Origin: Muraenolepis orangiensis
Lineage: Eukaryota > Chordata > Actinopteri > Gadiformes > Muraenolepididae
DNA length: 64,000 nt
Assembly: GCA_027704905.1 (NCBI GenBank)
Contig: CM051020.1
Span: 14,443,955 to 14,507,954, forward strand
Direction of reading: 5' to 3'
In this document: positions 1 to 16,909 of the stretch, in pieces
Layout: each line of letters opens with the position of its first letter
Position numbering within the stretch: the stretch's first letter is position 1
Notes under the pieces: model-generated
What the model saw: the letters and a program-made list of their open reading frames with translations, nothing else
Told to the model about the DNA's origin: nothing
Database searches by the model: none
Made by a program: the position numbers and the translations under genes

Positions 1-4898
<4,898 letters not shown>

Positions 4899-7800
4899 GT
4901 TTGGACTCCAGCACACGGACCCTCAGCACTCCGAGTCCCGGCCTCATCCTCCCCTCCAAGTCGTCCTCCCTGTCGTCGCCGGCACTCAGCAGCAACAGCC
5001 ACGACACCCACTCCTCGTCCTCATCCTCGGCGCCCGCCGAGACCTCCGCCGAGGTCCACGCGCAGCACGCCGCCCGCCCGCCCAAGGGCCCCCGCTCCTC
5101 CTCTCCGTCGCCCGTGGAGCTCCTGCCCGACCACGCCCTGCTGCAGGTCTTCGCCCGCCTGCCTACCAACCAGCTGTGCCGCTGCGCCCGCGTGAGCCGG
5201 CGCTGGTACAACCTGGCGTGGGACCCCCGCCTCTGGGCCTCCATCCGCCTGACGGGGGAGCTGCTGCACGCCGACCGCGCCCTACGCATCCTCACCCGCC
5301 GGCTGTGCCAGGACACGCCCAACGTCTGCCTGACGCTGGAGACGGTGGTGGTGAGCGGCTGCAAGCGGCTGACGGACCGCGGCCTCTACGTGCTGGCCCA
5401 GTGCTGCCCCGAGCTGCGGAGGCTGGAGGTCGCCGGCTGCTACAACGTGTCCAACGAGGCCGTGTTCGAGGTGGTGTCACGATGCCCCAACCTGGAGCAC
5501 CTTAACCTGGCGGGTCAGTCCACTACCGGAGGAGGAGGGTGGGGGGGGGGGAGGCCCTTGTTTTTGGTTACGTGTATTCTCTATCGTTCCCTCTCTCTCT
5601 CTCTCTCTCTCTCTCCCCCCCCCCCCCCCCCAGATGTCTGATTGATAGATTGGACTCCCGCCACCAGAGGGTCATGTTGAAAAATAGTAAAAACTGTAAA
5701 AAGAAAAAGAGTTTGTAACCTCCTGAACCGTCTGCTCACCAGGTACAAACCATTAACCACCTTCAATTGCTTAAGTGACCTTAAGGGATTAAGATTAAAT
5801 CAATTTTATTCAAGAAGTACACATCACACACACAGTCACACACACACATATGGGGACCCAGGTCACTTCTGGGGACCGAAATCCCATCTGGTGACTGAAA
5901 TCAATCAGTCATTCTTCTTCTTCTTCTTCTTCTTCTGGGTTCTTCTCAGCCCTTTGGGTCCAGAAGCTGGTGAAGCCATTAGAGGGAACCGGGGGGAAAG
6001 CTCTGCCAACCTTAATCTCCCATCTGGTAGAAGAAAGTCTTTCTTCAGAGAGAGCGAGAGGCCCGGCCTGCTGCTGTCATTAAGAGAGTGACTGGAGCAA
6101 AAGCGTTCGGTCAGACAGGTCTTTGGGGCTGCACCCTGAAGGAAATACGTCCCCTCGTCTGGGAAGGGAAGGGCTTTTAAAACAATGAGTGAGTTTTTTA
6201 TGTGAGAAAGACTGAGTCTTCATATGAAGTCTTTTTCTTCGACTGGAAACAATGTGCAGTGACATTTTCCCAAAATTTTTCCCCTTGAAACAGACTCACG
6301 TTTTTTCCCCCAGTTTTCTTCGAGTTGTTGGTCGATGAGTTCAGTTCTGTTCGTTCAGGCGTTTGTCCAAATAGAGCAGGGTTGCCTGGGGCGCCCTCTA
6401 GTGGCCTGTTAGGGCATCGCGAATGGTACACCGTAACATATTGCATGAAATGAAATAAGCTGGATACAAAAGCTCCACCTGGAATGGATATCTGATGTAT
6501 ATTAGTTTTATTATTTCTGTCACCATAAACTAAAAGTTATATAGCCCTGTATACTGTTATTATAATAATAATAACATCCAATACATACAGAAAGTAGCAG
6601 TGAAACAGAGCATCAAAAGGATAACTGAGTCACTCTTATGGAATTAAAAGCCAAGACAATTATAGCGGTCAACACTGCCACATGCCAGGGAAATGGCTTC
6701 TTTAGGGCTCCTCCGGATGATAAGGACACAGGGGGATGAGTAATCTGGTTTATTGACAAGGTTTAAGCAAACTGAGCAGTGGTTATTGTGGTCTATGGGC
6801 CTTCTTTACAAAGGAACCACAAGTGTGCAGCCTCTCCAGATTGGGGGCAGGAGATGCTGCTTCAACTAGACTCTAATCAGTCTGAATGGGGCCAAGAGAG
6901 GCTGCGTCAACCAGACTCTAATCAGTCTGATTGGGGCCAGGAGGAACCTTCAATCAGTCTGACTGGGCCCAGATGAGGCTGCTTCAACTAGACTCTAATC
7001 AGTCTGAATGGGGCCAGGAGAGGCTGCTTCAACCAGACTCTAATCAGTCTGATTGGGGCCAGGTGAGGCTGCTTCAACCAGACTCTAATCAGTCTGACTG
7101 GGGCCAGGTGAGGCTGCTTCAACCAGACTCTAATCAGTCTGACTGGGGGCCAGGTGAGGCTGCTTCAACCAGACTCTAATCAGTCTGACTGGGGCCAGAT
7201 GAGGCTGCTTCAACCAGACTCTAATCAGTCTGACTGGGGCCAGGTGAGGCTGCTTCAACTAGACTCTAATCATTCTGACTGGGGCCAGGTGAGGCTGCTT
7301 CAACCAGACTCTAATCAGTCTGACTGGGGCCAGGTGAGGCTGCTTCAACCAGACTCTAATCAGTCTGACTGGGGGCCAGGTGAGGCTGCTTCAACCATAC
7401 TCTAATCAGTCTGACTGGGGCCAGGTGAGGCTGCTTCAACCAGACTCTAATCAGTCTCACTGGGGCCAGGTGAGGCTGCTTCAACCAGACTCTAATCAGT
7501 CTGACAGGAACCAGATGAGGCTGCTTCAACCAGACTCTAATCAGTCTGACTGGGGCCAGGTGAGGCTGCTTCAACCAGCCACCTAGTACACACTCCACAA
7601 CAATGAACCCCCACGCCCCGATACCTTCTTCTGAACAGTAACTGACCCTCCTGCTCCCCTGCGCCCCCTGCAGGCTGCTCCAAGGTGACCTGCATCAGCC
7701 TGACGGAGGAGGCATCCCTGCAGCTGGCGCCGGCCCACGGCCAGCAGATCTCCATCAGCTTCCTGGACATGAGCGACTGCCTCTCGCTGGAGGACGAGGG

Positions 7801-8410
7801 CCTGCGAATCATCGCCAGCCACTGCCCACGCCTCACCCACCTGTACCTGCGCCGCTGCCCGCGCCTCACGGACGAGGCCCTTCGCCACCTGGCGCTGCAC
7901 TGCCCGTCCGTCCGCGAGCTCAGCCTCAGCGACTGCCGCCTGCTGGGCGATTTCGGGCTGCGCGAGGTGGCCCGGCTGGAGGGCCGCCTGCGCTACCTGA
8001 GCGTGGCACACTGCCCGCGCATCACCGACGTGGGCGTGCGCTATGTGGCGCGCTACTGCCCGCGATTGCGCTACCTGAATGCTCGCGGCTGCGAGGGCCT
8101 GACCGACCACGGCCTGGGCCACCTGGCGCGCAGCTGCCCCAGGCTACGCTCCCTCGACGTGGGCAAGTGTCCACTGGTGTCGGACGGCGGCCTGGAGCGG
8201 CTGGCGCTGTGCTGCGCCGGCCTGCGGCGCCTCAGCCTGCGGGCCTGCGAAAGCGTGAGCGGGCGGGGCCTCCGGGCGGTGGCTGCAAACTGCGGCGAGC
8301 TGCAGCTGCTCAACGTGCAGGACTGCGAGGTGTCGCCCGAGGCGCTGCGCTATGTGCGGCGCCACTGCAGGCGCTGTGTCATCGAACACACCAACCCGGC
8401 TTTCTACTGA
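4899..8410 (+). CDS. fbxl7: FBXL7, F-box and leucine-rich-repeat protein 7 (two 3' coding exons; N-terminus outside)
   Basis: Substrate-recognition subunit of an SCF (SKP1-CUL1-F-box) ubiquitin ligase; the mammalian protein targets Aurora A and survivin among others. Exon 4899-5513 follows a cag acceptor and ends at a gtcagt donor. Exon 7674-8410 follows cctgcag and ends at TGA (8408-8410). The split Gly codon joins in frame. The first exon encodes a Ser-rich linker, then the F-box (LPDHALLQVFARLPTNQLCR...) and the first LRRs. The second exon holds about nine cysteine-containing LRRs (pattern CPxLxxLxLxxCxxLTDxGL) and ends HTNPAFY, close to the HTNPAFF end of mammalian FBXL7. About 450 residues are visible against 491 in human, so only the short N-terminal exon or exons are missing. 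The reading frame is intact and strongly GC-rich at third positions. The first acceptor is preceded by about 190 nt of almost pure pyrimidine. Confidence 0.95.
5514..6851 (+). other. FBXL7 intron, proximal part
   Basis: Non-coding intron sequence. It holds a CT run merging into a C run (about 5590-5633), a CTT run (5913-5937) and otherwise unremarkable DNA. ORFs here are chance products. Confidence 0.7.
6852..7588 (+). repeat. 45-bp minisatellite in the FBXL7 intron (about 16 copies)
   Basis: About sixteen head-to-tail copies of a 45-bp unit built around 'gaggctgcttcaaccagac' plus 'tctaatcagtctgactgggg'. A few copies have substitutions (gattgg, gaatgg, cattctg) and some carry one extra g. 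Because 45 is a multiple of three, all frames stay open and produce spurious repetitive ORFs on both strands. Single units of the same sequence recur 26 kb away at 33.7 kb. Confidence 0.95.
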
Positions 8411-9412
8411 CTGCAGTAGAAGGGTCTTCTGAGGGTTCCAGCCCCCCCCCCTCTGACAAGTGGATGTTTGTTTTCTACTCGAGGTGGCGTTAGTTTTGTG
8501 GCGCCGCCCGGACTGGTTGGACACAAGGTGTGCAATACTTCCTGTGCTGCATGGTTGATGATGATGATGATGAGGATGATGATGATGATGATGATGCTGT
8601 CCTTTTTTTGTATTATTTTATAAATACTTCCAAAGAATGTATTTAACATATTTATCTTTTCAAAGGTTTTAAAAAATGTATTAGCATTCACGTTAGCATT
8701 TTTGCATTCGGCATTTCCGATGCGTCACCGTTTGGAAACCAATGCTACCACATTTAGCACCACGGGTACAGAGTCACATTCTCAAGTGATGCATTGTATT
8801 AATCTGTTTTGTTTCATGTAGATTTGTTTTACTGCTCATCACCATAAACCCCTAAAATAATAACGATAATATTCTTCATTATTCATTTCTACACCTATTT
8901 ATAATACAATACACTAAGATACGTTATAACCTTAACTGCAACAAGACAGCAATCGGCGACGTTTAAAACACACCACCGCCCCCTGGTGTCTGTCCGCATG
9001 TACTACAAGTACAAGTATGTTTAAAACACACGAGCGCCCCCTGGTGTCTACTACAAGTACGATGTTTGAAACACACTAGCGCCCCTGGTGTCTGTCTGCA
9101 TGTACTACAAGTACGATGTTTGAAAAACACTAGCGCCCCTGGTGTCTGTCTGCATGTACTACAAGCACAACGTTTAAAACCCACCCCCGCTCCCTGGTGT
9201 CTGTCTGCATGTACTACAAGTACGACGCTAAATACACACCAGCGCCCCCTCCTGTCCCCACGTGAACTACAAGTACGACTTCTGTTCACAATGCACCGGT
9301 GCAAAAGGCACTTTTCGCGATTATTGGGCCGACATTCGTTCCGCACATCGACAGCGTATTCGAAACGCGGTGTTGCCACGACGACAGCAACTACGAAGAT
9401 GATGATGATGAC

Positions 9413-9446
<34 letters not shown>

Positions 9447-9512
9447 TCATGCGAAGAGAGGTGGACTCGACGGACGGACGGACGGACGGACGAGACTCTT
9501 GTACATTAAAGT
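8411..9512 (+). other. FBXL7 3' untranslated region (probable)
   Basis: Sequence after the stop codon has no coding potential. It carries GAT repeats at 8557-8597 and 9397-9446, the minisatellite at 8961-9275 and an ATTAAA hexamer at about 9507-9512 that could serve as a poly(A) signal. The true 3' end cannot be fixed from sequence alone. Confidence 0.5.
8961..9275 (+). repeat. Minisatellite of 46-59 bp in the FBXL7 3' region
   Basis: About six degenerate head-to-tail copies containing 'gcccctggtgtctgtctgca' followed by 'tgtactacaagtacgatg'. Unit length varies by internal deletion. The block lies within the probable 3' UTR. Confidence 0.9.
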
Positions 9513-10521
9513 GACCGGAAACAGGTCGCTGCTATAATTCACCAATCATTCAAAAATGTATTAAAAAAAACCTTTGAAACGCATATCGTTGTGTGGAGTT
9601 TATTTTTATTTTTTGTATACGTGTTTACGTTAACATCTCAGTCACTCGGCAGACACACTCTTCATCAGCGACTTAAAGGTGCTGTGCGACGTTACTATTT
9701 CGCCATGAATTCCCATAAGAAAATGCGTTTTCAAAAACAGGAGAAGAAATACTCCGAACATTGCTGTGTTCCGCTTGTTCGGCATCATCGAAATGTAACG
9801 GTATTTAGAGTTTCCATGGCTTTGCAACCCATCCCGACCTGAGAAGAACCCGACGCGGACATCCGATTCTATACCAGGTAACGTTAGACCGAAGTTTTAA
9901 CTAACTTTTTGACATCGACCAAAGTAAACATCAGTTAAACTATAAAGAATCCTGTCGTAAGTCTTAATACAAAAGAGTTAATGTGCCTACATCGTGACCG
10001 CTGCAGCCTGTCATGCATACGAGATGAGACATTGGCTTAGTTGTTACAGCTAACAGTATTTTGGTGACCGTGTATGATTGTATTCACTTTGTTAATTAAT
10101 GACTGACATGATGTATATGTCTTTTTGTAAATACATTGCCAAGCTATGACCACCTGATGGCGTTTTGGGGTTTGATTGAGCCTTCAATTTACTAAATGGT
10201 TCGGGTCTCCAGAGCCAAGAGCCTCCAGAGCACGTCCATCAACGGTAGGTTATGGTCTGAGCTGCTTTGTAGTAACAGAGGGTGGGATGCCATTGCATTT
10301 ACAGAAGGCTACACTAAAGGACTCAGCCCCCTTTAAATACACCAGTGCACTACAGCAACTCAGTTTTCCCCATGGTATGGTACACATAACCCTTATAAAA
10401 CATTTAGCCAAACAAGAGCACAGCCTTACTAGTTTATAACTTAAAGCAGTAACCTTTTTTTTAACCTTCCAGAGACGGCTGCTCCAGCCAATCGACGAGT
10501 TATTTATTTTTCCAGACCACA
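9513..10521. other. Intergenic DNA left of the ISL2EU-like relic
   Basis: No gene is recognised. The stretch from about 9675 ('ttaaaggtgctgtgcgacg') onward may be part of the same transposon, since this string resembles common fish element ends. The block at 10190-10340 has a short readable peptide (SRAKSLQSTSINGRLWSE) that may be another decayed transposase piece. Confidence 0.3.
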
Positions 10522-11304
10522 GTGAGCTGCATTATTGCAACATGGACACGTTTTCTAGCCACTGCACTGGGGTCTCAATGCATCTGGCTCACACCTGCAG
10601 AAGTGCAAACTTACCTTCCTGAGGAATTCTGAGATTTCCCAGACACCCCGGTCATCTTGGACTGCACTGAGCTCAAGTGTCAGACACCATCCTCACCACT
10701 CCTGCAAAGTGAGATGTACTCCACCTACAAATCTCACTGCACCATAAAAGGGCTTATTGGCAGACGTTTACAGTGGCCTGCCTGTTGTCAAACAACCAAA
10801 ACAAGGCATTAGTTAGGGCATGGGTTAAGTAAAGCATTGGTTCAACACCAGGTTTTTGTAATTTAATTCAGTGAATTTTGTTTATTCCAGGGCAGATCAT
10901 TTTTTTTAAACATTCTGTAAATCTTATGTACACAAACATTATCAATGTATCATCAATATCAACTGTTGAATGTAAAGTCATTTGTATAGATTTGTCTAAA
11001 TGAACATTGTAGCATATTGTACATACATCATATTGAACTATTGTAACATATTGGCTAAAAAACATTATTGAAAAATGAACTGTAATAAAATATTTTATAA
11101 CATTTTGTCATTCCAATCTTTCATTGAAGAACCTGGGTTTTGCTCATGTTCATTTCTCAAAGACACGTATCTTGGCATGTAGAAAAATAAATGGTCAGCT
11201 TTTTCTCTAATTGATCTTTGCACTTGTGGATCCATGTGTAATCGTTGCACAACTGTTTGGAACAGCAATGCCATTATGTGATTGCACACAACACTGCCTG
11301 CCAC
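10522..11304. mobile_element. Relic of an ISL2EU/IS4EU-type DNA transposon
   Basis: On the + strand, 10522-10761 reads almost continuously as a DDE_Tnp_4-like segment. It runs from VSCIIATW through FLATALGS and PAEVQTYLPEEF to VILDCTELKCQTPSSPLLQS and then TYKSHCTIKGLIG. The first catalytic-type Asp in LDCTE is present. There is one in-frame TGA at 10630-10632. On the opposite strand 11095-11304 encodes a short peptide with a SWIM-like C-x-H motif (VVCNHIMALLF). ISL2EU elements carry a DDE transposase and, as a second gene, a YqaJ-type nuclease with SWIM-like fingers, so this pairing fits. The element is clearly dead. The family assignment is by motif recall and moderately sure. Confidence 0.55.
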
Positions 11305-11639
11305 ACTGTGTCAACATAACTGCCGATGAATCAAGAAGCGGAATCTAAGAAGAAAGAGAAAAAAATTTGAAATATACCCTCTGCTTCATGGTAAAGAGCA
11401 AGTAGGTTATTATGAGTAGAACAGTTATTGTTATTGTTACTGAACCATGCTCCTAGACGATGCCTACCCTCCTAAATGCTTAGCTTTCTCCCTACTCAAA
11501 CAAACTTGAATAACCTTCCTTGATAACTATTATGCCTTAGATTATGTATATTAGCAGTGTTAACTTATGAAAATATGTTTGATCACCCAAACACGTTTCC
11601 ACCTTATCCTTATTTACTTGATCAAATGATCTGACCAAT

Positions 11640-12495
11640 GTGCAGTAGGCACATTGTTAAATGTTATGTACATGTGTTGAATGTATGTTCATAAAACCTG
11701 CATGTTTTATTAAAATGTTTTTTTACAAAAATCTTTAAAAGCATTTAAAGTGCCAGTAGTGCAGCAGCATCATGAATACAGTGCATTAACTGTGATGAGT
11801 CCAGAAAGACCAGCAAAGTATGACAGTAATGTTAATGATAATGTTATGATAGTGGCAGCACTCCTAGCAGTTCAGTAGGTCACTGCCTGTGGATAAAAAC
11901 TATCGTTAAACCTGGTGGTCCTTGTACGGATGCTACACAACCGGCAACCAGACGGTAGGGGGGAGAAGAGAGGGTGGTTGCAGTCCTTTATGATGGACAT
12001 GGCCTTCTTCCGACATCTGGTCCTACAGATCTCCTCAATGCATGGAAGTGCATACCCGATGATCTTCTCTGCCGTCCTAACAACCCTCTGGATGGCTTTC
12101 TTGTCCCGTGCAGTGGTGTTGCCGTACCACACAGTGACGCCACCTGTCAGGACGCTCTCTACGGTGCCACGGTAGAATGACACTATCGTCACCCTCGCTT
12201 ATCAAGCCGATGACTGTGGTGTAGTCTGCAAACTTGATAATCCGATTATTGCTGTGCGTGGCAGTCATGTGTGTACAGCGAGTACAGCCGGGGACTGAGG
12301 CAGCAGCCTTGGGGTGCTCCGGTGTTGAGGACCAGAGTGGATGAGATGTTGTTCCCAATCTTCACCACTTGAGGCGCCCAGACCTAGGTCCCTCAGTTTC
12401 AGGACCAGCTTGGAGGGAATGATGGTGCTGAATGCCGAGCTGTAGTCAATGAACAGCAGTCTGACGTAGGTGTCCCTCCTACGCTGCAGGGTCTA
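11640..12495 (-). mobile_element. Truncated L2-type LINE (reverse transcriptase C-terminus plus 3' UTR)
   Basis: On the minus strand, frames at 12495-12200 read FIDYSSAFSTIIPSKL, then KIGNNISSTLVLNTGAPQG, then NNRIIKFADYTT, which is the reverse transcriptase of L2-like elements. The catalytic F-A-D-D motif is decayed to FADY. The next frame (12192-11872) continues with the C-terminal tail (TVESVLTGGVTVWYGN, ARDKKAIQRVVRTAEKIIG). The 3' UTR continues to about 11640 and matches the separate LINE 3' tails at 22.8, 40.9 and 55.1 kb. Several frameshifts make it inactive. Confidence 0.8.
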
Positions 12496-13547
12496 GGGAC
12501 TCATGGATGAAAAAGTTGATATGCAATTTTACAAGGTTCTCCAGGCACTTCATGGCTATGGGTGTTAAGCCACTGGACGATAATCATTGAGGTCTTTTTG
12601 GGTAACGGCATAATGGTTGTCGCTTTGAAGCACGCTAGTGTTACTATGATCAATGCAATGTCAATTGCAATGTCTTTATTCGTCATTTTGAAAATAATTT
12701 AAAATTTAAAAATTTAATTTAAAAAAGTACACATATACATCATTTGAAGATGAATTCCTCAGATACACAGCCCGGCGGAATTTAGTCTTGTCTGTATTTG
12801 TATATTATGAGAAATATCTCTGTTGAGTTCAAAGGTCACTTAAGGAGTGATTCACCTACACCATTGGGATGGATATGGGCTTCCTATCAAGCCGCAGGAT
12901 TGGCTGAGGTATCAGGTATCAGCTTCACAATAAGGGCGCACCTTGGCCCTTTTACTGCCAGATATGCTGAAGTGTGTGAGGTGGAGTCTTGTCATGCACA
13001 GGTGTGCGTGTGTGTATATGCGTTTGTATTTGTGTGTGTGTTTGTGTATGTGTGTGTATGCATGTATGTGTGTGAGTTTATGTGTATGTGTGTGTATGTA
13101 TGTGTGTGTGTGTGTGTCTATATATGTATGTATGTGTGTGTGTATGTGCATATATCTATATATATGTGTGTCTGTTGTGCTCTCCTGTTGACCAGACTAG
13201 TGTTCCAGAGCTGAGGTGGATGTTAGGTGTTCGTTGGTGGCTCTCAGGAGACTACAGGATATCAAGCCGTACACACAGCGGCCCATCATGACAGGTGTGT
13301 CTCTGCAACAACGGCGGAGACAGCCAGCACGTCAGGAGCAGTTAGGGTTAGGGTGTCTTGCTCAAGGACACCTCGACAGCTTTTGCTAGGAGGAGGCGGG
13401 GATCGAACCAGCAACCTTCCGGTTGTGAGGCGACCGTGGTTCTCCAGGCACTTCATGGCTATTAAGCCACTGGACGATAATCATTGAGGTATTTTTGGGT
13501 AATGGCACAGGAGGCGCTACCTCCTGAGTTAAACTGACGCCCCTGAC
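12496..13547. other. Repeat-rich intergenic DNA with TG/TA microsatellite
   Basis: No gene. A roughly 70-bp block ('ttctccaggcacttcatggc' and following) occurs twice, at 12537-12605 and 13440-13505. A mixed TG/TATG microsatellite fills about 12999-13170. A short piece of a common fish interspersed repeat ('gggatcgaaccagcaacc') lies near 13397. Confidence 0.6.
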
Positions 13548-13747
13548 CGCAGTGAGGGACAGGCGAGGAGTCTAGAAGTAGCCGGGAACGGTTGCATCGA
13601 AAGAGAACAACGTACGATCTAGCAATGGTGTTAGGGGACGCCAGGGTACATATACACCCAGTTGAGGTGATTGTCATTAGCGGCAATCGCCGACAGGTGT
13701 GTAGGTGCGTAGCAAAGACCCGATCCTAGGCCACGCCCCCTGTCACA
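13548..13747 (-). mobile_element. Gypsy-type LTR fragment
   Basis: About 200 bp nearly identical to 44995-45191, where the same sequence is the LTR of a Ty3/Gypsy element read on the minus strand and beginning tgtgacagggggcgtgg. No internal retroelement sequence follows here. The left end is an abrupt break at 13548. Confidence 0.7.
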
Positions 13748-14735
13748 AACCGTGACATCGAGATCAGGATTTTAATTTGTTACTTTTCACTTTCGTTTTT
13801 CTGAGCAAAAAGGTCTCAGGGAGTGCTTAGTATTGCTCAAAATATCGTTAATAAGATTAATATTAAGCAGACAACTGCATAAATAATCTGTTACTAAATA
13901 ATGTCGGCAACAAAGTGAACATAAACAGCTTTGCCTGTCAATTGTTTGCCAAAAACCATCTCATGCAAATGAATGTTGCAACAAGTAGGCCACTTTAAGA
14001 AACTGGACAGCAAAGTGCCAAAGTGAACAATCCTTTTTGACATTCTTAGCTGTACAAGGACATTGAAACAGTGTCAACTTTTGTGGCATGAGTCCAGTCA
14101 ACAGGTTTATCTAATCTATTGTTCTTTTAACAAGTTGTTCAGACACACAAGCCTGTACATTTTCCGATGAGAGAGCTGACCTCTTCTTCTGCACATTGTA
14201 TTCTGTGCAATATGGGCCAGCTTACCATGGGCACCTGCGTGTGCTGACCACCACTGTAGAGGACACTCCTCTATGCCAACTCTAGGCTCTGCTCTATACC
14301 TGTCTAGGCTTTTGTCTCCAGCTAGTGTCTCTTCATCAGACTCAGACTCTGACCCCATCAGTAGGAGGGCCCTCCTTTTCTTTGGTGGCTCTGGTAGAGG
14401 CTCTGGCTGTGCTGTAGGTTGCTGGGCTTTCAGCTCCGCTGTGTTTACAAATGTCCAACTACTTTACGGCACTTTGCTAAAGCACCATCAAATCCACCGT
14501 CGCGGAGGGAGACAGCAACGGCCCTCTGTATAATGTGCGCTATACAGGGCATATGCTCAAAAGGAAGGTTCTTTGCTGCCGCAATCATATTGCGAGCACG
14601 ATGTGTTAAAGTGCAATGTTCCGCCCAGCGCTCCTTGGCGCGTCTCCTCAGTCATCCTGGTGGTGTAACGGGCCTTACTGCCTGCCTCTCAGTTCATTAC
14701 CAGGTGCACATGCACGCTGGAAACACTGAGAGGAG
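13748..14735 (-). mobile_element. hAT transposase fragment (copy A)
   Basis: Nearly identical to 45192-46079. On the minus strand it encodes a central hAT transposase stretch with a KKRRALLLMGSESESDEET tract, interrupted by frameshifts. Only the 5' part of the transposase is represented. It is a broken copy of the element at 42.4-46.1 kb. Confidence 0.65.
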
Positions 14736-14736
14736 C

Positions 14737-14960
14737 CTCACACGCTACGTTACCTCAATCACAAGCTAACATGCTACGTCACCTCAATCACAAGCTAACA
14801 CGCTACGTTACCTCAATCACAAGCTAACACACTACGTTACCGCAATCACAAGCTAACATGCTGCAATACCTCAATCACAGGTACAGGTCAATTGTAAAAA
14901 GATACCGTAATCACAGTTTCAAGCTGAAATGCTACATTACCTCAATCACAGGCGCATGCT
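14737..14960. repeat. 29-bp minisatellite
   Basis: Head-to-tail copies of a 29-bp unit (acctcaatcacaagctaaca plus cgctacgtt), with later copies degenerating. It is present only in copy A of the duplication. Confidence 0.85.
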
Positions 14961-16049
14961 AGGGCACTTCATCGCTGATAGAATAGCTACAAGCGTGTTA
15001 CAACATGTTTCATGATGACTGACATCCCAGACTGGTACAAGCTAACCTGCTACATTAGTGTAGCATCACAGCTACACTCCTTGTTAATGCATGGTTACAT
15101 TTGATGAGGAATAACAACCTCAAGCCAACAATCTTTGGTGATTTGGGTTGTTTTATTTTGACCTTTGACCTCCCGAAGGCCCTGTGACGGAGCAGGAGGA
15201 GTAGCTCAGTAGGACTACGATGGCCTACATAGCCAACTTTGCACATACTGGGTAGGAGTACATATCAACTTTTACTCCTCAAAAGAATATTGACTGCAAT
15301 TTGATGGACAGCTGGTGTCCACGATTGGGACATTGTTCACTTTAACTTACTTATCATAACCGAGGACAAAATTGTCCACTAAACAATGGATAGTATCAAT
15401 GTCAGTAACACAAAATGTAACTTAAATGTGCGTTATAATTTGGGTTTTCCCGCCCAAGGTCACCAAACGGCCCGGGGCTAGTGGAATGGCCTCTTTACGA
15501 CCACACTGAGGGCTACCTGAGGGCTCCAGCAGGCCGCGGGGGAGGGGCTTAAACATAACCGCGCCCACTTTCTCAACGTGCTCCTCCCCCGAGCTCTGGC
15601 CTCCAGTCAGCCAGCCAACAACGAGCGCTGATGTGCCAATTTCATCACAACATATAAATACTTCATTTTTATTGGTGTTATCGTGCCGTTTGTCATGTCC
15701 AGAAAATTACGTGAAGTTCATTTGTTATTTTTTGTCTTGCTGCTTGTGGTGTTTTGTGATTTCCGGTTTTATTTTGGAAATGTAACTTCCCCCTCATGTT
15801 TTCCCACCTGTGTGATTGTCTGCCACACACCTGCTTGTTTCTACCTGTTCCCTGTTACCTGGTGCATAAATAGTCTGCGCCTTCCTTTGTTCTGGGCCAG
15901 TTTGTCTTGTTTCATGCCAGAGAACCAGCACACGCTCTGGACTCCCACACCAATAACTACACTATCTCCCTGGGTTTGCTTAATTGTCGAGTTATGTATT
16001 CAACAACTAAACCTCCAAGAAAGAGTTGACATAAAATTCACATGTGATA
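14961..16049. other. Non-coding DNA, no gene recognised
   Basis: No recognised gene. The stretch at 15430-15640 is GC-rich. From 15934 onward the sequence matches copy B at 47131. Confidence 0.5.
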
Positions 16050-16600
16050 ATGTGTATTACATTACAGTCATTTAGCAGATGCTTTTTTTCCAAAGCGACA
16101 TACAATAAGGTCATTCAACAGGTACACAAGAGAACTTCAAGTCACCAGAAGTCATAAGTGCATTTCCTTCCTAACAAGCCATAGTAATATAACACAGTTT
16201 ACACATATATAATACATTACACACGCACATAGTACACGTGAGAGGTTAGTAGTTATTCCTGAAAGTGAACTCTAAAGTGCAGATGTCGTGGTGGAGGTGA
16301 ATCCCTGGTTAGTTAAGGTATATATCACAGTAAAAAGGTGAAGTTTTGAGGTGAAGTTATAACAGGCAGACGGTATCACAGCCAGGCGGAGGGGACCCCA
16401 GGGGCCGGTCAGGAGCCCGATCGGTCTGGGTGGTTGTGGTACCCGTGGTGTTCGGTGTGAGGATGTGTGGTGTGGTTGTAGTTGGTGGGCGGGTGTGCTT
16501 GGTTTGGGCAGTTACACACAGCGAGGGGTGGAGGGATGATGGGAGTCCATGTGACCTGGGAAAAACCATAGAAGACATAGAAAACTACTTCAGCCATCTG
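16050..16600 (-). repeat. Interspersed LINE/SINE tail and flank (partner at 47252-47780)
   Basis: It starts with 'cagtcatttagcagatgc' and 'ccaaagcgacatacaataag'. This is the reverse complement of the widespread fish LINE/SINE 3' tail seen in + orientation at 39385. The rest is shared with copy B. The ORFs in it are low-quality. Confidence 0.5.
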
Positions 16601-16909
16601 ATTTTGTAAATAATATATATATATATATATATATGCCTGAAAAACGATATGAATGTTTTGTATTGTTTTTACATTTTAATGTTGTCTTTTTCCAAAGTTC
16701 CATATAATTCAGTCATAAATTCTAGTGAAATGCATACATACGTACATTTATAATGTATTAAACTAAATGGAAACCTCAAATGTAAAAGAATCTCACACAC
16801 ACACATCTCATAATTTTTTTATTAAAAATAAGATTACAATTTTAATCTATAGTGGTTTTGTCAAACAACACTCATACACAGCTATAATCGCTCATTGTGG
16901 ACCGAGCTT

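Noticed and set aside
6852..7588. Regular 45-bp repeats considered as a CRISPR array or as a repeat protein gene
   Set aside because: There are no variable spacers, the host is a vertebrate, and frames stay open only because the unit length is divisible by three.
13390..13420. gggatcgaacc string considered as a tRNA B box
   Set aside because: No matching A box or cloverleaf is present. It belongs to a common fish interspersed repeat.
16357..16597. Pro/Thr-rich minus-strand frames present in both duplicates (also 47471-47767)
   Set aside because: They are shared only because of the recent duplication, differ by a frame-changing 10-bp indel, and carry no domain.
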